A stretch of DNA of 64,000 bases from Aricia agestis (Eukaryota; Arthropoda; Insecta; Lepidoptera; Lycaenidae), in the NCBI RefSeq assembly GCF_905147365.1, contig NC_056406.1:3298501-3362500 (forward strand), written 5' to 3'. The notes below the pieces were generated by a model. That model ran no database searches. It saw only the letters and a program-made list of their open reading frames with translations, and was not told the origin of the DNA. This document shows, in pieces, positions 21,223-33,434 of the stretch (its first letter is position 1; every line of letters begins with the position of its first letter). Made by a program: the position numbers and the translations under genes.

Positions 21223-23634
21223 GGCTAATGCAAAAAGAAAAATATTTATTAAATAAATCTTAACAATCAAGCCAAGGAAACACCGAAAGGGCTAATTTTG
21301 TGACACAAATAAAAAATTAAGACCCTCCTCTGTATCCTCTTCAATAGATGCAGCCGAAGCGGAAGATGAAGATGCATAGGCCTCATTTGTCCCTATTTTT
21401 CGCAACACTGGGTCAGGGACCTCGTAAGAGTGACAACATTTGTTAACCCTTTTTAATCCGAATCTTACGTACAAAATTGCGTTTAGGGTTGATGTTGATA
21501 AACTGTTCCTGAGTTTTGTTTTAACTAAGTTAACTTGGCTAAATACACGCTCTACGTCTGCATTTGAATGAGGTAATGTTAACAACATTATTGCAAATAC
21601 AGCCAGTTCTTTGAAGGGATTATTTTCAGCAGCGTCCTTGTAGTCCAAAACTTCACACCAAAATTTAATAGTAGAGGAAGTACACTGCCATTGTATAAAA
21701 ACAATGTTTCGCCATTGTAATATAAGTTTATCAATTTCTGTAGCATTTACATTGAATTCTTGCGCTATTTCAATGATAGGTTTGATAACTTTTAGCGTCT
21801 CCTGCACTGAAAACATTGAAATTTTCTGTAGAACTGCAAAGTTCGTGGGCAATCTCGATTGTAATTCTGTCACAAGTTTAAGAGTAAAATTTATGCATCT
21901 CTGTTTAAGATTTTGCGTCACTTCTTGTGCTAAATCATACTCCCTTAACTTTGTTTCGAAAACGTATCCCATATACACGGACGGATCTATATAACTGGCA
22001 ATATTTTGTGTCAGTACGTCAACTCTGGCTGTAGGATTCAAAATGCGGCGACTTATAGATTCCGTTAAGCCAATAAGGTCATTGTAAAGTTTTGTTATTT
22101 CAACATCATTACTTTCAAAAAGTTTATTTACCGTTTGGACTTCTCGAACGATTGGCTTAATATAAATTAAATATTTATAAATGGTTTACGGGATCATTGT
22201 ACATATTGTATAACATTTCTGCCATATAACATTGTTCGCTGCTTCTGGCAACTTGAAACAACAGTTTCAACTCGTCCCATTGTTCCAAAATACGAACCAC
22301 AGCTGGCTCAATGGATATCCATCTAGTATTGCATAGTCGAGGAATCTTAAGAGACTCTGATCCACAGTTCATGGTTTTGTATAATTATTTATAGTACATT
22401 TGCCGCTTCGACGAATGACTGAACCAGTTAAAAGTTTCACGTATTAAAAAGTCTATATTTCTAGGAAGTGTCCGTTCAGAGGCATGCGACATTGCTAACT
22501 GTAAGGAGTGACACACGCAGCGTACTAATACCAAGTTGTCTTTGCCAGTTTCATTTTTTAGCAATTGATGGACACCGTTTGTGGTACCCGTCATAACATT
22601 CGCGTTATCGGTGCCAATGCCGATTATATTTTTTATATTCAAATTTAAACCGGAAAGCAATATTTTTAAGCCATTAACTATCCCGTTTGCTGTTCCGTCT
22701 TCAATTTCGACTATTCCCAAGAAAGTGGAAACAATTTTCTTCAACGATAAGCTGAAATATGTAACCGTCACGCCTAACAATTTGCTTACTGAAACATCTG
22801 TTGATTCATCCATGAATATACTATATTCTTGATCTCCAATATCATCTACTAATTCTTGACAGAAATGTGGTGCCAAAACATTCTTAATTATATTTGTGCA
22901 CTTTGTTCTGTGCAGTCGCAAGTCAGCACTTTGGCTATCGCTAAATCTGTTCTTACATACTTGTGACAAATGATCAGTGGTTAGTATTGAACAATGTTCA
23001 CAAATGAACAAAGAAAGTGTACTTTCAGCTTTTTGAGTGTTGAGATTTTTTATCACCTTCGGGAACACAATTTTTTTGACCTCTTAAAGGTTCCATTGCT
23101 TTTAGGTGTTTGGAGGACGAAGCATGTTGTTTTAAAAAAAAATATTTTGCCACTAACTGACTCTTGCAATACTTACAGTAGGCCTTTGTGGTATCACTTT
23201 CGACCGGCTGAAGCCACTCTTTAAAATCGGATATCAATTCCCATTCTGCACGGTAATGTTGGCTGTATTTTGGAGGCATTGTCAATTTTATCTCTTTTTA
23301 ATAACTCTCAACGCACGTAATCACGTATGCAAATCAGACAAAACAAAAGGTACCGTTGATGACAATGTCGACTGTTGCTATAAACTACTACGAATTACGA
23401 TATGAAGTTCAATCTAAGGGGGATTCCCCAAATCATAGAGTATAGACCTCTGTGGTCCCGTTCAGAAACATCGCATTATTCTGGGTTCGTGTTTGCATTA
23501 AGAAATTCAAGTGTGAATAAGCTTTCCAATTAAAATGCTAAAAAATATGCTATATGCTAAACTGAATTTATGCATGCCAAATCACTTAGTAAAATGCTAA
23601 ATTTAGCCATAAAAATGCTAAATTGGCAGCACTG
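21223..23634 (-). mobile_element. hAT transposon copy (U4)
   Basis: The core is doubly broken, by the TAA stop near 22383 and by the TTTA insertion near 22172, leaving pieces 23068-22385, 22372-22175 and 22041-21292. The BED finger ORF 23285-23025 is intact. Confidence 0.85.
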
Positions 23635-24727
23635 CTCTGTAGTTTCAGACCGACTTCCATAGGTGTTTTGATTGCTTTGCAATCTGTCATGTTGAATCTA
23701 TTTAACATACACTTGATATAACTTGTTTGATCCAATGTGATCTTGCCATTCTTTAATTTATTTATTCTCATACCTAAGATGTGATTGGCAGGACCCAGAT
23801 CCTTTATCTCGAACTCTTTCATATGTTTTTTCTTTATAATATTTTTATTTTGAGATGTTTTCGATGAAAATAGAATTATATCATCGACATAATATAATGC
23901 AATGATTATAATTTCATCATCTTGTTTATAAACATATACACAATGTTCTGAAGATAATCGTTTGAAGTTCAATTTATTGGTTAAAACCAAAGTTAATTTT
24001 TTCATACCAGGCTTTTGCTGCCTGCATAATGGCACATATTGTATATTTTATATTAAGTTGTAATATAGTTAACAAATTATTATTTGTCACTCATGGTTGC
24101 ATCATCTATGTCTCATTATCTAGGATTCTAGGCCGGGGCACCATTCCCAATTTGTACAGGAATGACTAAACATCAACTTTATATAAATAGTCATATTTTT
24201 GTAATTACGAGCACACTTCGCTTTAAGCTCGCAAAATTGTAACTCACCTACAATAAACGGTCACGGTAAATAGTCTTTAAATAATTCTTATTACCTCCAC
24301 ACTGGTAGTTAAAAAACCATAAATTGCCTTATTTAGCTTGTAAACTTTATTTTCATTTCCTGGAACAATAAACTTTTCTGGTTGTTCCATATAAATAGTT
24401 TCTGTTAAATTTCCATTCAAAAATGCAGTTTTTACATCCAGATGTACTATATACATATCATACTGAGCTGCCAGAGCTAGCAAAATTCTTATGGTTGAAT
24501 ATCTCACAACAGGGGCAAATGTTTCATTAAAATCAATTCCATATTTTTGGGTGTAACCTTTTGCTACTAATCTCGCTTTATACTTCAGTAATTCACCATT
24601 TGAACCCCTCTTTTAGCAAAAACCCATTTACATTTTACTGCCTTTTTCCCTATAGGTAAATCTACAATATTCCAACATTTATTTATAAGAAAAGAGTTAT
24701 ACTCATCATCTATAGCATCCTTCCATT
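23635..24727 (-). pseudogene. Copia reverse transcriptase copy (U4)
   Basis: The YVDD-containing piece is 24035-23586 and the LDVKTAFLNG piece 24507-24277. Insert at about 24026-24311. Confidence 0.88.
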
Positions 24728-25029
24728 TTAGCCAACTCCTTCATTTTAGCGAGAAGCTGTGAAGGGCGTTGTTGGCCCAGATCCATCTCCTTTACTAGTT
24801 TATGAAATTGGGCTTCCGCACTCTCTTGGTATATTTTTAACAATCTATTCTTCAGGGCTTTGTAACGCTGTTGCTCCGGAGCAACCCCCGGGGGTTCATC
24901 TATTAAATCAGCGATTTGGCTTAACTCCTCTTTGCCGAGTTTCGCTAACACCAAGTCATATTTCACATTTTCTGACTGGCGTTGTGGTCCCACGACCGCT
25001 TCAAATTGGGCGAACCACATACGTGGCAT
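24706..25029 (-). pseudogene. Ty3/Gypsy gag fragment (U4)
   Basis: Identical at protein level to U1. The join with Copia falls near 24727. Confidence 0.8.
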
Positions 25030-25425
25030 ATCGGTCCAGGGATTGCCTGCTGCGGAGCCGGGTTGGCCATGTTACATGCGCGAAATTGTCTTTAAAACTC
25101 GAAACTGTGCTTAACACGATATTGTCTGGTACGCGTGCACTCGATAAGTTCGTATGACGCACTTTTGTAACACTCGGCGCGACGCGGTGAGTTGCGTGGG
25201 CAGTAGGGAACAAAAAATCACGAAAAGAACACGAAAAAAATTATCACGTCGGGTGTAACCATTTTTTTTTTTTTTTTTTTTTATAACTCCAGAGATTAAC
25301 ATAATGTAAAGGTAAAAAAGTATAAAAAGGATTAATTGTTTGATTGTAAAGGTTGGGTGGTTCATTGTCCATATTTTACCTTAACTGCAGCCAGCATTTG
25401 ACGGATGGCTGTTTTTTTTTTGCCC

Positions 25426-26478
25426 TCAGAGGGAGTCCAATGTAGAGAATTTGTCAAAATAATCAGGGTGACCCTGCATAAATCTGATAAGTCCATCTAG
25501 ATCTCTATTGAATATCAGAGACAGACCAGATAATGCACTAACTGCAACTGTAATGGGAACAAGAAGTTTTCCTCTTTCATTTTGTGGGCACAACATCGGA
25601 TTCCCATCATGAGTTACTGTTAATGTACCATACTGTGACACATTTATAGTGCCAGCCGTCAGATCCAATTCCGGAGCAGGGGGCTCCAACACACTGGTTC
25701 GAGATGACACAGATGGTGTAGCTCTTACAGTGACTCTAGCAGGTGCAGATGGTACAGATAGTGCTAGTGTCTTCTTATCCACCTCTTCCATCATGTTAGA
25801 GACACCTGCTGACATCAGATTCCATAGGGTTGAGACATCTTTTAATGCAGACTCAAAACATTGCACCTGTCCTTGCAACATCTTCTCTTGAATTTTGAAT
25901 GAGGACAAGACATTTGCTAACTCAGTTAGGTTGTTCCTCGCATTTACAGTGACCCCAGCTTGGTAAGCTGCAAGAAGGGATCTTAATGTAATATCAAGAT
26001 GTGTCACACTCAATGTGCAGGCCTCCCTTACGAAAGGCAAGAGTTGATATACATCATCCTGTGATTTTCCTACTAGCATCCTGTATGTGCGCTCCAAGTT
26101 GCCTACCTGTGGTGCAGCCAATATCTCGATTGATCTCAGAAATTCAAGAATTATTGAATCCAAAGGGTCAGATATTATCATCAAGGTTTCCCCCAGTCTT
26201 GAGACAGGATCTTCTTCTTTGCTCTCCCCTCTCACATTGTCTCTCTTAGGTGGCCTGGTTTGTTGGCCTTCTGTTTGAGGTCTGTGAGGAGTTTGGAGCT
26301 TGGATGTCACATTGGGGTCTATATTGGTTGGTGATAATAATTTCTGAACTATTGGACCCTCAGTCAATGACTCTATTTCTGATGCCTCCGGAGTCTGAAA
26401 TGTAGAGCTCGCCCTACTTGCTCTATGACCATGATGATGCCTGCCCTTTCCACTTTGATTGGGATTTCTTGTAGACAT
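25426..26478 (-). CDS. Virus-like ORF copy (U4, 350 codons)
   Basis: Insert 25262-26545, T tract 21 nt. No protein difference from U1. Confidence 0.5.
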   Translation of the reverse strand: MSTRNPNQSGKGRHHHGHRASRASSTFQTPEASEIESLTEGPIVQKLLSPTNIDPNVTSKLQTPHRPQTEGQQTRPPKRDNVRGESKEEDPVSRLGETLMIISDPLDSIILEFLRSIEILAAPQVGNLERTYRMLVGKSQDDVYQLLPFVREACTLSVTHLDITLRSLLAAYQAGVTVNARNNLTELANVLSSFKIQEKMLQGQVQCFESALKDVSTLWNLMSAGVSNMMEEVDKKTLALSVPSAPARVTVRATPSVSSRTSVLEPPAPELDLTAGTINVSQYGTLTVTHDGNPMLCPQNERGKLLVPITVAVSALSGLSLIFNRDLDGLIRFMQGHPDYFDKFSTLDSL

Positions 26479-26565
26479 GGTAATGTCTAGAAATCGTTTT
26501 AAAAGTTTTAAAACGATTTCTTTTTAAAACTTTTAAAAGTTTTACAAAAATTATCACGTCGGGGT

Positions 26566-26780
26566 TGTTGGAAATGTAACTAGTGAACGCAATCTCCTTA
26601 GTATTTAATTATTAAAAAAAAATATATGTCAGCTGTCATTATCATTTTGTAGAATGTAAAAATTACTGCTCGAGCTCTTGGCCCAACTTTTGCTGTGGTA
26701 TGTACGACTGTGCTCTTGAAAAATATAATATCTGAATTAATCTCATCCAGTGTTTATTTTCCCAACCATTTTCCTCAACA
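26566..26780 (-). mobile_element. Solo LTR copy (U4)
   Basis: Same length and termini as U0. Confidence 0.8.
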
Positions 26781-27328
26781 GGGGTCACCACTTTTGGAAT
26801 TGTCTATACTCTAGTGTTCTTGATCCTGATTTGGAGATAAATTAAAGAGTCGTTTCACTTGATTATATATTTTGGTAACTAAGATTATACGTGTCCCCTA
26901 ATGCCCGGCTCGCACGCAACTGAGGTCCGTGGCCCTACGCCACCTCACCTTACATTTGTGTTAGCACTCTGTTGTGTTAGTACTGCAACTACGCATTCGC
27001 CACAAACATAACTGCATTCATAAGTTCATAACTCAGTACGTAATTTGTATGTGGGTTAGTACACTAATGCTTAACAGCGTCCATTAATGTAAACCGTTTT
27101 TATTCTTACTTGATTTATTTTCTATGAGAGTTTTATTTTTGACAAAGTGTAAAATTAACTTAGGTAGTAAATGTATACTTATGCCGCCTATAAGTTGGTA
27201 AGTTGTGATTTTTGACTGATAAAGATTTACTTAAATAGTCAATTTTGTGATAAGATAATACTTAAACTTACTTATAATTCGAAATGTCCATATTATGTAC
27301 CCATAGTCCATATTAAACATGCTGTGGT

Positions 27329-29740
27329 GGCTAATGCAAAAAGAAAAATATTTATTAAATAAATCTTAACAATCAAGCCAAGGAAACACCGAAAGGGCTA
27401 ATTTTGTGACACAAATAAAAAATTAAGACCCTCCTCTGTATCCTCTTCAATAGATGCAGCCGAAGCGGAAGATGAAGATGCATAGGCCTCATTTGTCCCT
27501 ATTTTTCGCAACACTGGGTCAGGGACCTCGTAAGAGTGACAACATTTGTTAACCCTTTTTAATCCGAATCTTACGTACAAAATTGCGTTTAGGGTTGATG
27601 TTGATAAACTGTTCCTGAGTTTTGTTTTAACTAAGTTAACTTGGCTAAATACACGCTCTACGTCTGCATTTGAATGAGGTAATGTTAACAACATTATTGC
27701 AAATACAGCCAGTTCTTTGAAGGGATTATTTTCAGCAGCGTCCTTGTAGTCCAAAACTTCACACCAAAATTTAATAGTAGAGGAAGTACACTGCCATTGT
27801 ATAAAAACAATGTTTCGCCATTGTAATATAAGTTTATCAATTTCTGTAGCATTTACATTGAATTCTTGCGCTATTTCAATGATAGGTTTGATAACTTTTA
27901 GCGTCTCCTGCACTGAAAACATTGAAATTTTCTGTAGAACTGCAAAGTTCGTGGGCAATCTCGATTGTAATTCTGTCACAAGTTTAAGAGTAAAATTTAT
28001 GCATCTCTGTTTAAGATTTTGCGTCACTTCTTGTGCTAAATCATACTCCCTTAACTTTGTTTCGAAAACGTATCCCATATACACGGACGGATCTATATAA
28101 CTGGCAATATTTTGTGTCAGTACGTCAACTCTGGCTGTAGGATTCAAAATGCGGCGACTTATAGATTCCGTTAAGCCAATAAGGTCATTGTAAAGTTTTG
28201 TTATTTCAACATCATTACTTTCAAAAAGTTTATTTACCGTTTGGACTTCTCGAACGATTGGCTTAATATAAATTAAATATTTATAAATGGTTTACGGGAT
28301 CATTGTACATATTGTATAACATTTCTGCCATATAACATTGTTCGCTGCTTCTGGCAACTTGAAACAACAGTTTCAACTCGTCCCATTGTTCCAAAATACG
28401 AACCACAGCTGGCTCAATGGATATCCATCTAGTATTGCATAGTCGAGGAATCTTAAGAGACTCTGATCCACAGTTCATGGTTTTGTATAATTATTTATAG
28501 TACATTTGCCGCTTCGACGAATGACTGAACCAGTTAAAAGTTTCACGTATTAAAAAGTCTATATTTCTAGGAAGTGTCCGTTCAGAGGCATGCGACATTG
28601 CTAACTGTAAGGAGTGACACACGCAGCGTACTAATACCAAGTTGTCTTTGCCAGTTTCATTTTTTAGCAATTGATGGACACCGTTTGTGGTACCCGTCAT
28701 AACATTCGCGTTATCGGTGCCAATGCCGATTATATTTTTTATATTCAAATTTAAACCGGAAAGCAATATTTTTAAGCCATTAACTATCCCGTTTGCTGTT
28801 CCGTCTTCAATTTCGACTATTCCCAAGAAAGTGGAAACAATTTTCTTCAACGATAAGCTGAAATATGTAACCGTCACGCCTAACAATTTGCTTACTGAAA
28901 CATCTGTTGATTCATCCATGAATATACTATATTCTTGATCTCCAATATCATCTACTAATTCTTGACAGAAATGTGGTGCCAAAACATTCTTAATTATATT
29001 TGTGCACTTTGTTCTGTGCAGTCGCAAGTCAGCACTTTGGCTATCGCTAAATCTGTTCTTACATACTTGTGACAAATGATCAGTGGTTAGTATTGAACAA
29101 TGTTCACAAATGAACAAAGAAAGTGTACTTTCAGCTTTTTGAGTGTTGAGATTTTTTATCACCTTCGGGAACACAATTTTTTTGACCTCTTAAAGGTTCC
29201 ATTGCTTTTAGGTGTTTGGAGGACGAAGCATGTTGTTTTAAAAAAAAATATTTTGCCACTAACTGACTCTTGCAATACTTACAGTAGGCCTTTGTGGTAT
29301 CACTTTCGACCGGCTGAAGCCACTCTTTAAAATCGGATATCAATTCCCATTCTGCACGGTAATGTTGGCTGTATTTTGGAGGCATTGTCAATTTTATCTC
29401 TTTTTAATAACTCTCAACGCACGTAATCACGTATGCAAATCAGACAAAACAAAAGGTACCGTTGATGACAATGTCGACTGTTGCTATAAACTACTACGAA
29501 TTACGATATGAAGTTCAATCTAAGGGGGATTCCCCAAATCATAGAGTATAGACCTCTGTGGTCCCGTTCAGAAACATCGCATTATTCTGGGTTCGTGTTT
29601 GCATTAAGAAATTCAAGTGTGAATAAGCTTTCCAATTAAAATGCTAAAAAATATGCTATATGCTAAACTGAATTTATGCATGCCAAATCACTTAGTAAAA
29701 TGCTAAATTTAGCCATAAAAATGCTAAATTGGCAGCACTG
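27329..29740 (-). mobile_element. hAT transposon copy (U5)
   Basis: Broken at the same two sites as U4, near 28489 and 28278. The BED finger ORF is 29391-29131. Confidence 0.85.
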
Positions 29741-30833
29741 CTCTGTAGTTTCAGACCGACTTCCATAGGTGTTTTGATTGCTTTGCAATCTGTCATGTTG
29801 AATCTATTTAACATACACTTGATATAACTTGTTTGATCCAATGTGATCTTGCCATTCTTTAATTTATTTATTCTCATACCTAAGATGTGATTGGCAGGAC
29901 CCAGATCCTTTATCTCGAACTCTTTCATATGTTTTTTCTTTATAATATTTTTATTTTGAGATGTTTTCGATGAAAATAGAATTATATCATCGACATAATA
30001 TAATGCAATGATTATAATTTCATCATCTTGTTTATAAACATATACACAATGTTCTGAAGATAATCGTTTGAAGTTCAATTTATTGGTTAAAACCAAAGTT
30101 AATTTTTTCATACCAGGCTTTTGCTGCCTGCATAATGGCACATATTGTATATTTTATATTAAGTTGTAATATAGTTAACAAATTATTATTTGTCACTCAT
30201 GGTTGCATCATCTATGTCTCATTATCTAGGATTCTAGGCCGGGGCACCATTCCCAATTTGTACAGGAATGACTAAACATCAACTTTATATAAATAGTCAT
30301 ATTTTTGTAATTACGAGCACACTTCGCTTTAAGCTCGCAAAATTGTAACTCACCTACAATAAACGGTCACGGTAAATAGTCTTTAAATAATTCTTATTAC
30401 CTCCACACTGGTAGTTAAAAAACCATAAATTGCCTTATTTAGCTTGTAAACTTTATTTTCATTTCCTGGAACAATAAACTTTTCTGGTTGTTCCATATAA
30501 ATAGTTTCTGTTAAATTTCCATTCAAAAATGCAGTTTTTACATCCAGATGTACTATATACATATCATACTGAGCTGCCAGAGCTAGCAAAATTCTTATGG
30601 TTGAATATCTCACAACAGGGGCAAATGTTTCATTAAAATCAATTCCATATTTTTGGGTGTAACCTTTTGCTACTAATCTCGCTTTATACTTCAGTAATTC
30701 ACCATTTGAACCCCTCTTTTAGCAAAAACCCATTTACATTTTACTGCCTTTTTCCCTATAGGTAAATCTACAATATTCCAACATTTATTTATAAGAAAAG
30801 AGTTATACTCATCATCTATAGCATCCTTCCATT
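29741..30833 (-). pseudogene. Copia reverse transcriptase copy (U5)
   Basis: Pieces 30141-29692 and 30613-30383; insert at about 30132-30417. No difference from U4 noticed. Confidence 0.88.
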
Positions 30834-31135
30834 TTAGCCAACTCCTTCATTTTAGCGAGAAGCTGTGAAGGGCGTTGTTGGCCCAGATCCATCTCCTTTA
30901 CTAGTTTATGAAATTGGGCTTCCGCACTCTCTTGGTATATTTTTAACAATCTATTCTTCAGGGCTTTGTAACGCTGTTGCTCCGGAGCAACCCCCGGGGG
31001 TTCATCTATTAAATCAGCGATTTGGCTTAACTCCTCTTTGCCGAGTTTCGCTAACACCAAGTCATATTTCACATTTTCTGACTGGCGTTGTGGTCCCACG
31101 ACCGCTTCAAATTGGGCGAACCACATACGTGGCAT
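30812..31135 (-). pseudogene. Ty3/Gypsy gag fragment (U5)
   Basis: Identical at protein level to U1. The join with Copia falls near 30833. Confidence 0.8.
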
Positions 31136-31531
31136 ATCGGTCCAGGGATTGCCTGCTGCGGAGCCGGGTTGGCCATGTTACATGCGCGAAATTGTCTTTA
31201 AAACTCGAAACTGTGCTTAACACGATATTGTCTGGTACGCGTGCACTCGATAAGTTCGTATGACGCACTTTTGTAACACTCGGCGCGACGCGGTGAGTTG
31301 CGTGGGCAGTAGGGAACAAAAAATCACGAAAAGAACACGAAAAAAATTATCACGTCGGGTGTAACCATTTTTTTTTTTTTTTTTTTTTATAACTCCAGAG
31401 ATTAACATAATGTAAAGGTAAAAAAGTATAAAAAGGATTAATTGTTTGATTGTAAAGGTTGGGTGGTTCATTGTCCATATTTTACCTTAACTGCAGCCAG
31501 CATTTGACGGATGGCTGTTTTTTTTTTGCCC

Positions 31532-32584
31532 TCAGAGGGAGTCCAATGTAGAGAATTTGTCAAAATAATCAGGGTGACCCTGCATAAATCTGATAAGTCC
31601 ATCTAGATCTCTATTGAATATCAGAGACAGACCAGATAATGCACTAACTGCAACTGTAATGGGAACAAGAAGTTTTCCTCTTTCATTTTGTGGGCACAAC
31701 ATCGGATTCCCATCATGAGTTACTGTTAATGTACCATACTGTGACACATTTATAGTGCCAGCCGTCAGATCCAATTCCGGAGCAGGGGGCTCCAACACAC
31801 TGGTTCGAGATGACACAGATGGTGTAGCTCTTACAGTGACTCTAGCAGGTGCAGATGGTACAGATAGTGCTAGTGTCTTCTTATCCACCTCTTCCATCAT
31901 GTTAGAGACACCTGCTGACATCAGATTCCATAGGGTTGAGACATCTTTTAATGCAGACTCAAAACATTGCACCTGTCCTTGCAACATCTTCTCTTGAATT
32001 TTGAATGAGGACAAGACATTTGCTAACTCAGTTAGGTTGTTCCTCGCATTTACAGTGACCCCAGCTTGGTAAGCTGCAAGAAGGGATCTTAATGTAATAT
32101 CAAGATGTGTCACACTCAATGTGCAGGCCTCCCTTACGAAAGGCAAGAGTTGATATACATCATCCTGTGATTTTCCTACTAGCATCCTGTATGTGCGCTC
32201 CAAGTTGCCTACCTGTGGTGCAGCCAATATCTCGATTGATCTCAGAAATTCAAGAATTATTGAATCCAAAGGGTCAGATATTATCATCAAGGTTTCCCCC
32301 AGTCTTGAGACAGGATCTTCTTCTTTGCTCTCCCCTCTCACATTGTCTCTCTTAGGTGGCCTGGTTTGTTGGCCTTCTGTTTGAGGTCTGTGAGGAGTTT
32401 GGAGCTTGGATGTCACATTGGGGTCTATATTGGTTGGTGATAATAATTTCTGAACTATTGGACCCTCAGTCAATGACTCTATTTCTGATGCCTCCGGAGT
32501 CTGAAATGTAGAGCTCGCCCTACTTGCTCTATGACCATGATGATGCCTGCCCTTTCCACTTTGATTGGGATTTCTTGTAGACAT
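31532..32584 (-). CDS. Virus-like ORF copy (U5, 350 codons)
   Basis: Insert 31368-32651, T tract 21 nt. No protein difference from U1. Confidence 0.5.
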   Translation of the reverse strand: MSTRNPNQSGKGRHHHGHRASRASSTFQTPEASEIESLTEGPIVQKLLSPTNIDPNVTSKLQTPHRPQTEGQQTRPPKRDNVRGESKEEDPVSRLGETLMIISDPLDSIILEFLRSIEILAAPQVGNLERTYRMLVGKSQDDVYQLLPFVREACTLSVTHLDITLRSLLAAYQAGVTVNARNNLTELANVLSSFKIQEKMLQGQVQCFESALKDVSTLWNLMSAGVSNMMEEVDKKTLALSVPSAPARVTVRATPSVSSRTSVLEPPAPELDLTAGTINVSQYGTLTVTHDGNPMLCPQNERGKLLVPITVAVSALSGLSLIFNRDLDGLIRFMQGHPDYFDKFSTLDSL

Positions 32585-32671
32585 GGTAATGTCTAGAAAT
32601 CGTTTTAAAAGTTTTAAAACGATTTCTTTTTAAAACTTTTAAAAGTTTTACAAAAATTATCACGTCGGGGT

Positions 32672-32886
32672 TGTTGGAAATGTAACTAGTGAACGCAATC
32701 TCCTTAGTATTTAATTATTAAAAAAAAATATATGTCAGCTGTCATTATCATTTTGTAGAATGTAAAAATTACTGCTCGAGCTCTTGGCCCAACTTTTGCT
32801 GTGGTATGTACGACTGTGCTCTTGAAAAATATAATATCTGAATTAATCTCATCCAGTGTTTATTTTCCCAACCATTTTCCTCAACA
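32672..32886 (-). mobile_element. Solo LTR copy (U5)
   Basis: Same length and termini as U0. Confidence 0.8.
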
Positions 32887-33434
32887 GGGGTCACCACTTT
32901 TGGAATTGTCTATACTCTAGTGTTCTTGATCCTGATTTGGAGATAAATTAAAGAGTCGTTTCACTTGATTATATATTTTGGTAACTAAGATTATACGTGT
33001 CCCCTAATGCCCGGCTCGCACGCAACTGAGGTCCGTGGCCCTACGCCACCTCACCTTACATTTGTGTTAGCACTCTGTTGTGTTAGTACTGCAACTACGC
33101 ATTCGCCACAAACATAACTGCATTCATAAGTTCATAACTCAGTACGTAATTTGTATGTGGGTTAGTACACTAATGCTTAACAGCGTCCATTAATGTAAAC
33201 CGTTTTTATTCTTACTTGATTTATTTTCTATGAGAGTTTTATTTTTGACAAAGTGTAAAATTAACTTAGGTAGTAAATGTATACTTATGCCGCCTATAAG
33301 TTGGTAAGTTGTGATTTTTGACTGATAAAGATTTACTTAAATAGTCAATTTTGTGATAAGATAATACTTAAACTTACTTATAATTCGAAATGTCCATATT
33401 ATGTACCCATAGTCCATATTAAACATGCTGTGGT

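Larger units (their letters stand above)
21223..27328. repeat. Array unit U4
   Basis: Same length as U5 (6106 bp), with the same diagnostic variants: TTTA insertion and TAA stop in the hAT core, proline-to-serine change in ESLKIP, 21-nt T tract, and CCCGGCTCGC in the LTR remnant. U4 and U5 look like the most recent duplication in the window. Confidence 0.95.
27329..33434. repeat. Array unit U5
   Basis: Matches U4 at every diagnostic site checked by eye, including length. It is followed by U6, which belongs to the other T-tract class, so a subfamily boundary falls at 33434 or within U6. Confidence 0.95.
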